The translations under genes and the position numbers were made by a program. 64,000 bases of DNA from Frigoriflavimonas asaccharolytica. Its GTDB lineage: Bacteria > Bacteroidota > Bacteroidia > Flavobacteriales > Weeksellaceae. Positions 26,526-35,319 of the stretch are shown here, piece after piece; position 1 is the first letter of the stretch; every line of letters starts with the position of its first letter. Where the stretch lies: the NCBI RefSeq assembly GCF_013294015.1, contig NZ_JABSNO010000006.1, positions 1 to 64,000 of the forward strand, written 5' to 3'. The notes beneath the pieces are model-generated. The model worked only from the letters and a program-made list of their open reading frames with translations, made no database searches and had not been told where the DNA came from.

Positions 26526-27833
26526 TTAATTCCTTATCCATTTCCAAAGCTCTTTCAAAGTAGCCTTATTTCCGTACATCAAAATTCCGACTTTATATAT
26601 TTTTGAGGCTACAAAGATCATAAACAATGCAGATATCAAAAGTAAAGTCATAGATAATGCAATTTGCCAAGCCGGAACTCCAAAGGGAATTCTAGCTACC
26701 ATCGCAACTGGCGATGTAAATGGAATGATGGATAGCCAAAATCCCATCGGTCCATCTGGATTATTGATGATGGTAAAACTTCCGTAAACACCAATCATCA
26801 ATGGTATGATTGCAAACATGGTAAATTGTTGCGTTTCCGTTTCGTTATCTACAGCAGAACCAATTGCAGCATAAATTGAGCTATAAAAAATATATCCAAA
26901 CAAGAAGAAAAAGATAAAAACAACAATTATTAATGGGAAATTTAATTCTAAAAGATGATGAGAAGCTTCTACTGCAATTTGCTGAAAATCCATTTTCCCT
27001 GTAAGTTCTTCAGCTTGAGAAGCAGATTTTTGTAGGGTAGAAAATCCTGTATTCAAAACTAAAGCACCTGCAACAGCCATGATTATCCATACGATAAATT
27101 GCGTGAGAGCAACCATCGTAACTCCAATTATTTTCCCCATCATCAATTGAAATGGTTTCACAGAAGAGATGATAATTTCTACCACTCGGTTGTTTTTCTC
27201 TTCCAAAACGCTGCGCATTACTCGAACTCCATATATTATGATGAACATAAATGTTGCATACATTAAAACTAAAGATAAGCCATATTTTACACCAAAGCTT
27301 AAATCTGAATCTAAATCTTTGTCATCAGAAACATTTTGGCTAGCCAATTCAAATTTCTTGTCTATATTGGTAATTTGAGTTTCATCTAGCTTTAAATTTT
27401 TTATTTTTTCTGCTCGTAATACTTTGGAAATATCTGAGATTATATGCTGCTTCGTTTCAAATCCAATTTTGGAGTTTACCAATAATTTGGATTTTTTTTC
27501 TAAGCCGTCGAGATTATTTTTAGGCAAATTTCCCAAGATTAAAAGGCCATCGATGCTTTCCATATCTTTCAATCCTGCAACCATTTGCTTTTCAAGATCT
27601 GCGGGAATTAAAATATATTTTACAGTTTCATCAGATTTCAATTTTCCTGCAAAAATTCCACTTTTATCAATTACATTAATGGTGTGTTGCGTTTCATTTG
27701 CTTTAAACATAAACGCGATGAAAGCACCAAAAGCCAACATCATTATTGGTGCGAGAATGGTAAGCAAAATAAAAGATTTTTTCTTAACTTGAGTAAGATA
27801 CTCTCTTTTCGTTATTAATATAATATTTCTCAT
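26526..27833 (-). CDS. ABC-2 type transporter permease (NatB-like)
   Basis: The 435-residue protein has a helix near the N-terminus (SFILLTILAPIMMLAFGAF), a periplasmic domain of about 140 residues (40-180), then five to six helices. GVRVMRSVLEEKNNRVVEIIISS is the conserved coupling segment of NatB-like sodium or peptide exporters. Its ATG overlaps the stop of the ATPase gene (ATGA at 27830-27833). The exporter substrate is unknown. Confidence 0.85.
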   Translation of the reverse strand: MRNIILITKREYLTQVKKKSFILLTILAPIMMLAFGAFIAFMFKANETQHTINVIDKSGIFAGKLKSDETVKYILIPADLEKQMVAGLKDMESIDGLLILGNLPKNNLDGLEKKSKLLVNSKIGFETKQHIISDISKVLRAEKIKNLKLDETQITNIDKKFELASQNVSDDKDLDSDLSFGVKYGLSLVLMYATFMFIIIYGVRVMRSVLEEKNNRVVEIIISSVKPFQLMMGKIIGVTMVALTQFIVWIIMAVAGALVLNTGFSTLQKSASQAEELTGKMDFQQIAVEASHHLLELNFPLIIVVFIFFFLFGYIFYSSIYAAIGSAVDNETETQQFTMFAIIPLMIGVYGSFTIINNPDGPMGFWLSIIPFTSPVAMVARIPFGVPAWQIALSMTLLLISALFMIFVASKIYKVGILMYGNKATLKELWKWIRN

Positions 27834-28750
27834 ACTGCTTTATAATTTTGACTTACCGCATTAATGAAAACTTCATTCATGCTTGGAATTTTTTCATCAA
27901 AAGATCTTATTTTCCCTATTTTCATTAGTTCTGAAAGAAGAATGTTCTGGTTGTTTTCTGTCTTTATCTCAAAAGAAAGCAATCCATTTTTTTGATCATT
28001 ATGGATAACAGAAAATTGTTTTTGAAAATTTCCCCAAATTTCTGTGTCGAAGTCTGCTATTTGTACAGAAAAGATATTTTTCTTAAATTTTTCTCTCACT
28101 TCAAAAATTTTTCCATCCAAAACTTTCTTTGCATTGTTGATTAATGCTACATGATCGCACATTTCTTCCACACTTTCCATTCTATGTGTAGATAGGATGA
28201 TGGTTGTTCCTTTCTCCTTCAATTTTATAATTTGATCTTTGATTAAGTTCGCATTCACAGGATCAAAACCAGAAAATGGTTCATCTAAAATTAGCAATTT
28301 TGGACGATGGAGTACGGTAACTACAAATTGTATTTTTTGCGCCATTCCTTTAGAAAGTTCAGAGAGTTTTTTCTTCCACCAATGGTCTATTTGCAACTGA
28401 TCAAACCAATATTTTGCCTCTTGCAGTGCATCAGATTTTTTCATTCCTTTTAATTCTCCAAAATATAAAAGTTGATCTCCCACAGTCATATTTTTGTACA
28501 AACCACGTTCTTCTGGCATATATCCAATATCTGCAATGTGGCTAGGCTTTAGTTTTTCATTATTAATAAAAATATTGCCAGAATCTGGTTGAGAAATCTG
28601 ATTGATGATTCTTATAAAAGTTGTTTTTCCTGCACCATTTGGACCAAGAAGTCCGTAAATACTTGCTTCTGGTACATCAATGGAAAAATCTTCTAATGCA
28701 ATTTTTTTACCTGCATTGTAGGATTTAGTTACGTTTTCTGCTCGAAGCAT
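27830..28750 (-). CDS. ABC transporter ATP-binding protein (NatA-like)
   Basis: The 306-residue protein has a Walker A GPNGAGKT (36-43), ABC signature LSKGM (132-136), Walker B LLILDEP (152-158) and switch histidine in STHRMES. The last about 90 residues match the DUF4162-type tail seen on exporter ATPases. Overlap with the permease gene shows they form one exporter. Confidence 0.9.
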   Translation of the reverse strand: MLRAENVTKSYNAGKKIALEDFSIDVPEASIYGLLGPNGAGKTTFIRIINQISQPDSGNIFINNEKLKPSHIADIGYMPEERGLYKNMTVGDQLLYFGELKGMKKSDALQEAKYWFDQLQIDHWWKKKLSELSKGMAQKIQFVVTVLHRPKLLILDEPFSGFDPVNANLIKDQIIKLKEKGTTIILSTHRMESVEEMCDHVALINNAKKVLDGKIFEVREKFKKNIFSVQIADFDTEIWGNFQKQFSVIHNDQKNGLLSFEIKTENNQNILLSELMKIGKIRSFDEKIPSMNEVFINAVSQNYKAV

Positions 28751-28775
28751 ACATCTATTTTAAGAGTTAATTTTT

Positions 28776-28783
28776 CAAATTTA
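28776..28783 (-). promoter_or_regulatory. Promoter -7 box of the ABC exporter operon
   Basis: Reverse-strand TAAATTTG, 25 bases before the ATPase ATG at 28750. Confidence 0.45.
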
Positions 28784-28811
28784 AGGATAATAGAAACCAA
28801 AAACTATTAAA

Positions 28812-28843
28812 CAAAAAAAAATTCTAAAATAAATTAGAATTTT
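28812..28843 (-). terminator. Terminator of the T9SS-tailed gene
   Basis: ATTCTAA and TTAGAAT form a short stem; on the reverse strand it is followed by a long T run. Confidence 0.65.
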
Positions 28844-28869
28844 TAAATTTCGTAGAATATATTTGCTAA

Positions 28870-29223
28870 TTATTGCTTAATAATCTGCTTTATTTTGCTA
28901 GTATTATCACTCAAAATATATCTCATCAAATATTTTCCTGGTCTCAATTTTTCTAAATTAAGTTCTGCAGAGGAAGTATTTAAATTGTAAGAGGCAACTT
29001 GCGTACCTAAAATTGAGTAAAATGCTACAGTTTTTATTTTGGTCGAATTGTCTTTAGTTTTAATGAAAATGCTAGTTTTCACAGGATTTGGATAGGCAAT
29101 CAGAATTCCATCGTCCGTATTTTGGGAGATGGAGCTTGATTCTTGAACAGATTGAGATTTAAAATCTGTAGAAAATATCATTGTTGATGCGTAAACAAAG
29201 GCAATTAGTAATAATTTCTTCAT
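28870..29223 (-). CDS. Minimal protein made of a signal peptide and a T9SS sorting domain
   Basis: At 117 residues this protein has a signal peptide (LLLIAFVYASTMIFS), about 25 Ser/Gln-rich residues, and then a complete type IX secretion C-terminal domain: AYPNPVKTSIFIKT, FYSILGTQV, LRPGKYLMRYI, ending IKQIIKQ. There is no cargo domain. Most type A tails sit on large enzymes or adhesins, so a stand-alone tail is unusual. It could be a stripped remnant of a larger gene or a small surface peptide. Confidence 0.85.
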   Translation of the reverse strand: MKKLLLIAFVYASTMIFSTDFKSQSVQESSSISQNTDDGILIAYPNPVKTSIFIKTKDNSTKIKTVAFYSILGTQVASYNLNTSSAELNLEKLRPGKYLMRYILSDNTSKIKQIIKQ

Positions 29224-29306
29224 CAGTTTTCAGTTCTTGTATAATAATTATGCTAAGGTATAAAATTAAAATAAATTTTAAATAGTTTTTTTTAAAATAC
29301 TATAAT

Positions 29307-29314
29307 TAAATTTG
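29307..29314 (+). promoter_or_regulatory. Promoter -7 box of hemB
   Basis: TAAATTTG, 28 bases before the hemB ATG. No clear -33 TTG. Confidence 0.4.
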
Positions 29315-29342
29315 CAAATAGAATTTCAAAAATTAAGCCAAA

Positions 29343-30335
29343 ATGATAATTTATTCCAGAAATAGAAGATTAAGATCAAATTCTACAATAAGATCTCTTG
29401 TTCAAGAAACTTATTTGACTACAAATGATTTAGTGATGCCACTTTTTGTGATGGAAGGAAAAAATAAACAAGAAGCAATTTCCTCAATGCCAGGAATTTT
29501 CCGCAGATCGGTAGATTTAACAGTTTTGGAATGCAAAGAATTGCTTTCTCTAGGCGTGAAAGCTATCAATCTGTACATGAAAGTAGCAGAAAATCTTAAA
29601 GACAACACCGGAAAAGAAGCTTGGAATGCAAACGGATTGATGCAAACAACCATAAAGGCTATAAAAGATGCTGTTCCAGAAATGATAATAATGCCAGATA
29701 TTGCACTAGATCCTTATTCAGAATTTGGACATGATGGCATCATAGAGAACGGAAAAATTCATAATGATAAAACGAATGATGCGCTCGCTAAAATGAGTTT
29801 GTCTTTGGCAGAAGCTGGTGCAGATATCCTTGCGCCAAGCGATATGATGGACGGTAGAGTTGCGGCAATTCGTACTGTTTTAGAAGAAAATAATTTTACA
29901 GATGTAGGTATCTTAAGTTATGCAGCAAAATACGCGAGTTCCTATTACGGACCATTTAGAAGTGCTTTGGATTCTGCTCCGGTAGAAAATTTAGATATCC
30001 CAAAGGATAAAAAAACCTATCAAATGGATTTTCACAATTCGAGAGAAGCTATTGACGAAGTTTTAAAAGATGTTGCAGAAGGTGCAGATATTATCATGAT
30101 AAAACCAGGAATTGCCTATTTGGACATCGTTGCAAAAGTGAGACAAGCCATAGATTTGCCAATCGCGGTTTACAATGTAAGTGGAGAATATGCAATGCTA
30201 AAAGCAGCTGCTCAAAATGGTTGGATAGATAATGATAAAGCCATCATAGAAACACTTACTTGCATTAAAAGAGCAGGTGCAGACATGATTTTTTCCTATG
30301 CAAGCAAAGAAGCAGCAGTGCTTTTAAATAATTAA
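29343..30335 (+). CDS. hemB: Porphobilinogen synthase (delta-aminolevulinic acid dehydratase)
   Basis: The 330-residue enzyme condenses two 5-aminolevulinate to porphobilinogen in haem biosynthesis. Active-site lysines are K196 (SYAAKYAS) and K254 (IMIKPG). The metal region reads DIALDPYSEFGHDG (119-132), in which the cysteines of zinc-type enzymes are replaced by Ala/Asp; this is the magnesium-type arrangement seen in Pseudomonas. Length and motifs are complete. Confidence 0.93.
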   Translation: MIIYSRNRRLRSNSTIRSLVQETYLTTNDLVMPLFVMEGKNKQEAISSMPGIFRRSVDLTVLECKELLSLGVKAINLYMKVAENLKDNTGKEAWNANGLMQTTIKAIKDAVPEMIIMPDIALDPYSEFGHDGIIENGKIHNDKTNDALAKMSLSLAEAGADILAPSDMMDGRVAAIRTVLEENNFTDVGILSYAAKYASSYYGPFRSALDSAPVENLDIPKDKKTYQMDFHNSREAIDEVLKDVAEGADIIMIKPGIAYLDIVAKVRQAIDLPIAVYNVSGEYAMLKAAAQNGWIDNDKAIIETLTCIKRAGADMIFSYASKEAAVLLNN

Positions 30336-30343
30336 ACAAAAAT

Positions 30344-30631
30344 TTATAACCAAGGTTTTTTGCCAATTACATAAGTGTCATCAAAGTCTTTATCAGACAT
30401 CATTAGATATAAAATTCCTTCTACTAATGGAATTATTGTAGCGATACCACAAGTAAAAACATTAGCAATTAATTGTATTACACCTTCTTTTGTATAACCC
30501 AAATAGAATTTATTTAATGCAAGCCATCCAACTAAAATTCCTAGCAAAGCTGCGGGGATTTTCTTTTCGGATTTGTAATTGCTGAAATTTTTATTAGGAT
30601 TTTCGTTTTGATTGTAACCGAAGTTTTCCAT
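30344..30631 (-). CDS. TM2 domain membrane protein
   Basis: This 95-residue protein has an Asn/Lys-rich cytoplasmic start, then two helices with the TM2 pattern LLGILVGWLALNKFYLGYT and IATIIPLVEGILYLM, plus DKDFDDTYV at the end. TM2 proteins are common small membrane proteins of unknown role. It converges with hemB, ending 8 bases away with no visible terminator between. Confidence 0.8.
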   Translation of the reverse strand: MENFGYNQNENPNKNFSNYKSEKKIPAALLGILVGWLALNKFYLGYTKEGVIQLIANVFTCGIATIIPLVEGILYLMMSDKDFDDTYVIGKKPWL

Positions 30632-30822
30632 GATAGTAGTTTAGCAAATAGGTAGGCGAATTTAGATATTTGTTACAAATCAAATAATTATTTAGTAGGA
30701 TAGTTTTTAAATAAATTTATAAATTTATAAATTTTTAAGTTCAAAATTATAGGTGATTTTAGCCCATTATTAAATCTTTCCGTCTTTAAGAGAATTTTAT
30801 TCATCTACATAAATTAAAATAG

Positions 30823-30830
30823 TAAATTTG
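30823..30830 (+). promoter_or_regulatory. Promoter -7 box directly before lptB
   Basis: TAAATTTG ends only five bases before the lptB ATG, so the transcript may start at or next to the start codon. Confidence 0.5.
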
Positions 30831-30835
30831 CTACT

Positions 30836-31897
30836 ATGATTTTACGCGGAGAAAATTTAATTAAAGAATACGGTCCCAAAAAAGTAGTGAAAGGTGTTTC
30901 GATAGAAGTTGCCCAAGGCGAAATTGTAGGATTGCTTGGTCCTAATGGAGCTGGGAAAACCACCTCGTTTTATATGATTGTGGGATTAGTGAAACCCACT
31001 TCCGGAAAAATATATCTTGATAATAAAGAAATTACCAATGATGCAATGTATCGCAGAGCTCAAAATGGTATTGGATATTTAGCACAAGAAGCTTCCATTT
31101 TTCGTAAATTGACGGTAGAAGAAAACATAAAAGGAATTTTGCAACTCACAAAACTTTCTAAACGTGAACAAAATATAAAATGTGAAGAATTAATTGAAGA
31201 ATTTTCTTTGGATCATGTTCGCAACAACCGTGGAGATTTACTATCTGGTGGAGAAAGAAGGCGTACGGAAATTGCGAGATGTTTGGCAACGAGCCCAAAT
31301 TTCATCCTTTTGGATGAGCCATTTGCCGGTGTAGATCCTATTGCGGTAGAAGATATTCAGAAAATTGTCCGCAGTTTGGTAGATAAAAATATTGGAATTT
31401 TAATCACAGATCACAATGTGCAACAAACTTTGGCAATCACCAACAAAACCTACATTATGTTTGAAGGTAGAATCTTGAAGGAAGGTGCACCAGAAGATTT
31501 AGCGAACGATCCGCAAGTTAGGGAAGCATATCTTGGCGAGAATTTTGTGTATCAAAGTATTGATAATCGCCCAAAAAAGAAGGAGAGAATGTATCATATA
31601 TATTCTGGAAATTTCAATGATAGAAAGGAATTAGAAGTTTTTGCTGATCAATATTTTAAAGATAAAGATATTCAGATTTTTCATGGTTTTAAGGATATAA
31701 GTTTTGCAACAATGGCAAATTCTGAAGTAGAATATGTTTTCAATAATGTGGTAGATAAAAATAAAAATAACTCATTTATATTTGAAAAAGAAACCGTAAA
31801 TGGTGATAGCGGAACGTCTAAAGATGAAGATTTTATTAGCAAGATAAATGCTTCAAACAAAATGAAATACGAAATTTCGCATTCTTTTCTGGGCTAA
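30836..31897 (+). CDS. lptB: LPS export ABC ATPase LptB with an extra C-terminal domain
   Basis: Residues 1-243 are a normal LptB: Walker A GPNGAGKT (35-42), LSGGERRR (136-143), Walker B FILLDEPFAGVDP, and the switch ITDHN. LptB powers LPS transport from the inner to the outer membrane with LptFG. Usual length is about 240; this protein has 353 residues. The added 110 (from about 244) are charged and unlike ABC domains (MYHIYSGNFNDRKELEVFAD, HGFKDISF). An in-frame ATG at 31589 is preceded by AAGGAGAG, so the extension might also be made as a separate 102-residue protein. Confidence 0.88.
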   Translation: MILRGENLIKEYGPKKVVKGVSIEVAQGEIVGLLGPNGAGKTTSFYMIVGLVKPTSGKIYLDNKEITNDAMYRRAQNGIGYLAQEASIFRKLTVEENIKGILQLTKLSKREQNIKCEELIEEFSLDHVRNNRGDLLSGGERRRTEIARCLATSPNFILLDEPFAGVDPIAVEDIQKIVRSLVDKNIGILITDHNVQQTLAITNKTYIMFEGRILKEGAPEDLANDPQVREAYLGENFVYQSIDNRPKKKERMYHIYSGNFNDRKELEVFADQYFKDKDIQIFHGFKDISFATMANSEVEYVFNNVVDKNKNNSFIFEKETVNGDSGTSKDEDFISKINASNKMKYEISHSFLG

Positions 31898-31944
31898 AAT
31901 ACTACAGATGAAATTGTCTATTAATATTTAAACTATTTTAAAAT

Positions 31945-32535
31945 TTGAAAAACACAATCTTACTTTTATTCTTTTTTTTAGTTTTTTCTTCTTGCCAGAA
32001 AATTGAGGAAAAGATTTCTCAAACCGTTGATGAAACCACTCAAAAAGTAAAGGATAAATCTAATAAAATTATTCAAGAAAAGTTTGATGACAAAATCAAC
32101 GAGACCATCAAAAATCTTACAAATTCAGAAGATATTGCTTTTTCGAAAGTGTTTCAAAATAATACATTACAAACCTTAGACTCCATAAAAGGGAAAAGTC
32201 TTGTGCTTCCAACTGGCTCAAAAGTTATTATTTTTAAATATAAAATGGAGAAAAAAACTTTGTTGGAATTTCTTCAAAGTCAGCCAAGTACGGATAATGC
32301 AAATTCTGATAAAATTGCTAAAAAAATAGATGGTCAGGAAATATTAGCAAAACTAAAAATGGCAGAATCTTTTTTACCCAAAGAATTGACAGATAATCCT
32401 GTTTTTCAATCTAATAAAGACAATAAATCTCTAGAATTTTTTAGACTAAATAGAATTCCGCTGCAATCTACCTTAATATACAACCCAAAAGATTCTACTT
32501 TTTTTCACTTGGTAGACGCTAAAATTGAAAAATAA
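31945..32535 (+). CDS. Lipoprotein of unknown function
   Basis: This 196-residue protein starts with TTG (no ATG in the leader) and has a lipoprotein signal, ILLLFFFLVFSSC, with the lipid-anchored Cys at about position 17. Residues 18-60 are a charged, coiled-coil-like stretch (EEKISQTVDETTQKVKDK). The remaining part is unrecognised. It lies 32 bases before the cobalamin adenosyltransferase gene, which may be co-transcribed. Confidence 0.7.
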   Translation: MKNTILLLFFFLVFSSCQKIEEKISQTVDETTQKVKDKSNKIIQEKFDDKINETIKNLTNSEDIAFSKVFQNNTLQTLDSIKGKSLVLPTGSKVIIFKYKMEKKTLLEFLQSQPSTDNANSDKIAKKIDGQEILAKLKMAESFLPKELTDNPVFQSNKDNKSLEFFRLNRIPLQSTLIYNPKDSTFFHLVDAKIEK

Positions 32536-32567
32536 ATGTAACTTTTCATTTTAAAAATAAAATTTTT

Positions 32568-33137
32568 ATGAAGATTTATACAAAAACTGGCGACAAAGGA
32601 GAAACTGCCTTATATGGCGGAACTCGCGTGTCCAAAGCCAATGCTAGAGTAGAAGCTTATGGAACGATAGACGAAGTGAATGCTTTTATCGGTCTTGCGA
32701 AAGCAAATATTTTGGATGAGACCATTATTTTTCAATTAAAACAAATACAATTTAATCTCTTCACCGTTGGTTCAGAAGCTGCTACACCTACAGATCAATT
32801 GATGTTGGCAAACGGAAAACCAAGATTACCATTGATGATATCTGAAAAAGAAATAGAAGAATTGGAAAATTGGATGGATGCGATGGAGGAAAAATTGAAT
32901 CCTTTGCAGTTTTTTATACTTCCAGGTGGTGGAAATGCTACAACATCTTTGCACGTTGCAAGAACGGTTTGCAGAAGAGCAGAGCGCAGTTTGGTGTTTC
33001 TAAATGAAACTGAAGAAGTGCGGGTTGATTTGATAAAATATTTGAATCGTTTGTCGGATTATCTATTTGTTTTAGCAAGATTTGTGGCTTCAAATAATAA
33101 TGAAGAAGAAGAATATTGGAATCCTAACAATCGTTAA
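32568..33137 (+). CDS. Cob(I)alamin adenosyltransferase, PduO/MMAB type
   Basis: The 189-residue enzyme transfers adenosine from ATP to cob(I)alamin to give coenzyme B12. It begins KIYTKTGDKGETALYGG, the diagnostic ATP-binding N-terminus, and contains FILPGGGNATTSLHVARTVCRRAER with the conserved basic pair. Length fits. It implies the organism uses adenosylcobalamin. The thiamine pyrophosphokinase gene starts four bases after its stop, so the two cofactor genes are one operon. Confidence 0.9.
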   Translation: MKIYTKTGDKGETALYGGTRVSKANARVEAYGTIDEVNAFIGLAKANILDETIIFQLKQIQFNLFTVGSEAATPTDQLMLANGKPRLPLMISEKEIEELENWMDAMEEKLNPLQFFILPGGGNATTSLHVARTVCRRAERSLVFLNETEEVRVDLIKYLNRLSDYLFVLARFVASNNNEEEEYWNPNNR

Positions 33138-33140
33138 TTT

Positions 33141-33779
33141 ATGAAAAAAGCGCTTTTATTTCTCAACGGAGAACCACCAAAATGTTTGCCCAACTTCACC
33201 GAGTACAATTTTATTACCTGTACAGATGGTGCTTTTTTATATTTAAAAGAAAGAAACTTCCCGGTGAAAAAACTAGATTTTATTTCGGGCGATTTTGACA
33301 AAAGAAACAAAGAAGAAGAGCATTTTTCTGAACTGATAGCGTACGAGCATTTAAATTTTATCCATACTCCAGATCAAAATAAAACAGATTTTGAAAAAAA
33401 TTTGGAAATTTTGATACAGAAAAAAATAACCGATGTAGATATCTACGGTGGAAGTGGAAAAGAAATGGATCATTTCTTGGGCAATCTTTCTGTTGCGTTA
33501 AAATTTAAAGATCAAATAAAAATTACTTTTTTTGATGAATTTTCTAGTTACTTTTTTGCTGAAAAACAAACAGTTTTAGAAGACGTGAAAGATAAAATGA
33601 TTTCTCTTTATCCTTTTCCATCCGTAGAAAATATAACTACAAAAGGCTTGAATTGGGAATTAGAAAATGCCACGCTAAACCAGTTGGATAAAATTTCAAC
33701 CAGAAATTTTGCAAAAGAAAATTTGGTGGAAGTTACATTTGAGGAAGGCAATTTATTAATCTTTGTTGATGTAAATTAA
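33141..33779 (+). CDS. Thiamine diphosphokinase
   Basis: The 212-residue protein transfers diphosphate from ATP to thiamine. It shows the family features ALLFLNGEPP near the start, TDGAFLYLKE, the acidic motif ISGDFD, TPDQNKTDFEKNLEIL and YGGSGKEMDHFLGNLS. The catalytic aspartates of the first domain are present. Identity to a particular subgroup is not determinable, but the family call is secure. No TPP riboswitch is visible upstream. Confidence 0.88.
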   Translation: MKKALLFLNGEPPKCLPNFTEYNFITCTDGAFLYLKERNFPVKKLDFISGDFDKRNKEEEHFSELIAYEHLNFIHTPDQNKTDFEKNLEILIQKKITDVDIYGGSGKEMDHFLGNLSVALKFKDQIKITFFDEFSSYFFAEKQTVLEDVKDKMISLYPFPSVENITTKGLNWELENATLNQLDKISTRNFAKENLVEVTFEEGNLLIFVDVN

Positions 33780-33877
33780 CATGAAGATATTTTTTACATA
33801 CTTTTTTAGCTAAAAATCATCTTTAAAATCTCAAATTTTTTCACGATTTTTGCATTTACAATTTACTTTTTAAGAAA

Positions 33878-35269
33878 ATGAAAATAAAATATTCCGAACT
33901 TATAGATCAGACTTTATATTTCCCAACGGAAGAATTTAATGTTGCTGACAATCAACTTTCTTTTCATGATATTCCTTTGATGGAAGTGATAGAGGAATTT
34001 GGTACACCATTGAAAGTGAGTTATTTGCCAAAAATTTCCCAAAATATACAGCGTGCAAAAGCTTGGTTCAAAGAAGCTATTGAAATCAATGATTACAAAA
34101 AATCTTACCGTTATTGCTACTGCACAAAGTCTAGCCATTTTAGTTTTGTAGTAGAAGAAGCCTTGAAAAATGATATTTCTATGGAAACTTCTTCCGCTTA
34201 TGATATAGAAATCATCAAATCTCTCTATGCGAAAGGTAAGGTAGATAATTCGGTGGAAGTTATCTGCAACGGCTTTAAAACGGACGATTATCTAGAGAAT
34301 ATTTCTGAACTGATCAACAAAGGTTTTGAAAATATTACCCCAATTCTGGATAATTACAGAGAATTGGATAAACTTTCTGAAAATATTGATAAAAAATTTA
34401 ATATAGGAATTAGAATTGCTGCAGAAGAAGAACCAAAATTCGAATTTTATACCTCTAGGTTGGGTATTGGTTACAAAGATATTATTCCATATTATGCGCA
34501 AAAAATTGCCAATCATCCAAATGCAAGGCTGAAAATGCTGCATTTCTTCATCAATACAGGAATAAAAGATACCGCTTATTATTGGAATGAATTGTATAAA
34601 TGTCTGCGCGTCTATGCAAGACTAAAAAAAATAGCACCAGAAGTAGATTCTCTAAATATTGGTGGCGGATTTCCTATCAAAACTTCATTAAATTTCGATT
34701 ATGATTACCAATATATGGTGAACGAAATTGTATCACAAATAAAAAAATTCTGCGAAGAAGAAGGTGTAGAAGAACCGAATATCTATACAGAATTTGGGAG
34801 TTTTACCGTAGGAGAAAGTGGTGCAAATCTTTACAAAATAATTTCGCAAAAACGCCAAAACGATCGTGAAAAATGGAATATGATAGATTCTTCTTTCATG
34901 ACTACTTTGCCAGATACTTGGGCAATTTCTCGCAAGTTCATCATGCTTCCGCTTAATAGATGGGAAGATACTTATGAGCGCGTTTTCTTGGGTGGATTAA
35001 CCTGTGATTCCGACGATTATTATAATTCTGAGCAACACACCAATGCAATTTATTTACCTATTTTTAGTGATACTAAACCATTATACATCGGTTTTTTCAA
35101 CACGGGAGCATATCAAGAAACCATTGGTGGATATGGTGGAGTGCATCATTGTTTGATGCCACAACCAAGGCATATTTTGATAGATAAAGATGAGGAAGGC
35201 AATTTCAAATATGAAATTTTCCGCGAAAAACAAGAACCACAAGATATTTTGAAAATTCTGGGGTATTAG
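33878..35269 (+). CDS. speA: Arginine decarboxylase, PLP fold type III
   Basis: The 463-residue enzyme converts arginine to agmatine. The PLP lysine is K84 in YCTKSSHFSF, and the glycine loop NIGGGFPIKTS and C-terminal CDSDDYYN substrate region are in place. It is shorter than the 630-660-residue proteobacterial SpeA and matches the flavobacterial form. Together with the agmatinase at 38952 it would make putrescine. No terminator with a T run follows; only a hairpin at 35289-35319. Confidence 0.85.
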   Translation: MKIKYSELIDQTLYFPTEEFNVADNQLSFHDIPLMEVIEEFGTPLKVSYLPKISQNIQRAKAWFKEAIEINDYKKSYRYCYCTKSSHFSFVVEEALKNDISMETSSAYDIEIIKSLYAKGKVDNSVEVICNGFKTDDYLENISELINKGFENITPILDNYRELDKLSENIDKKFNIGIRIAAEEEPKFEFYTSRLGIGYKDIIPYYAQKIANHPNARLKMLHFFINTGIKDTAYYWNELYKCLRVYARLKKIAPEVDSLNIGGGFPIKTSLNFDYDYQYMVNEIVSQIKKFCEEEGVEEPNIYTEFGSFTVGESGANLYKIISQKRQNDREKWNMIDSSFMTTLPDTWAISRKFIMLPLNRWEDTYERVFLGGLTCDSDDYYNSEQHTNAIYLPIFSDTKPLYIGFFNTGAYQETIGGYGGVHHCLMPQPRHILIDKDEEGNFKYEIFREKQEPQDILKILGY

Positions 35270-35288
35270 AATTTTTTTCACAGCAAGG

Positions 35289-35319
35289 ATCCTTCAAGGT
35301 TTTTAAAATCTTGAAGGAT
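35289..35319. other. Hairpin between speA and the HAD gene
   Basis: ATCCTTCAAG (35289-35298) pairs with CTTGAAGGAT (35310-35319). No T run follows on either strand, so it is a weak terminator at best. It overlaps the last codon of the convergent HAD gene. Confidence 0.4.
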
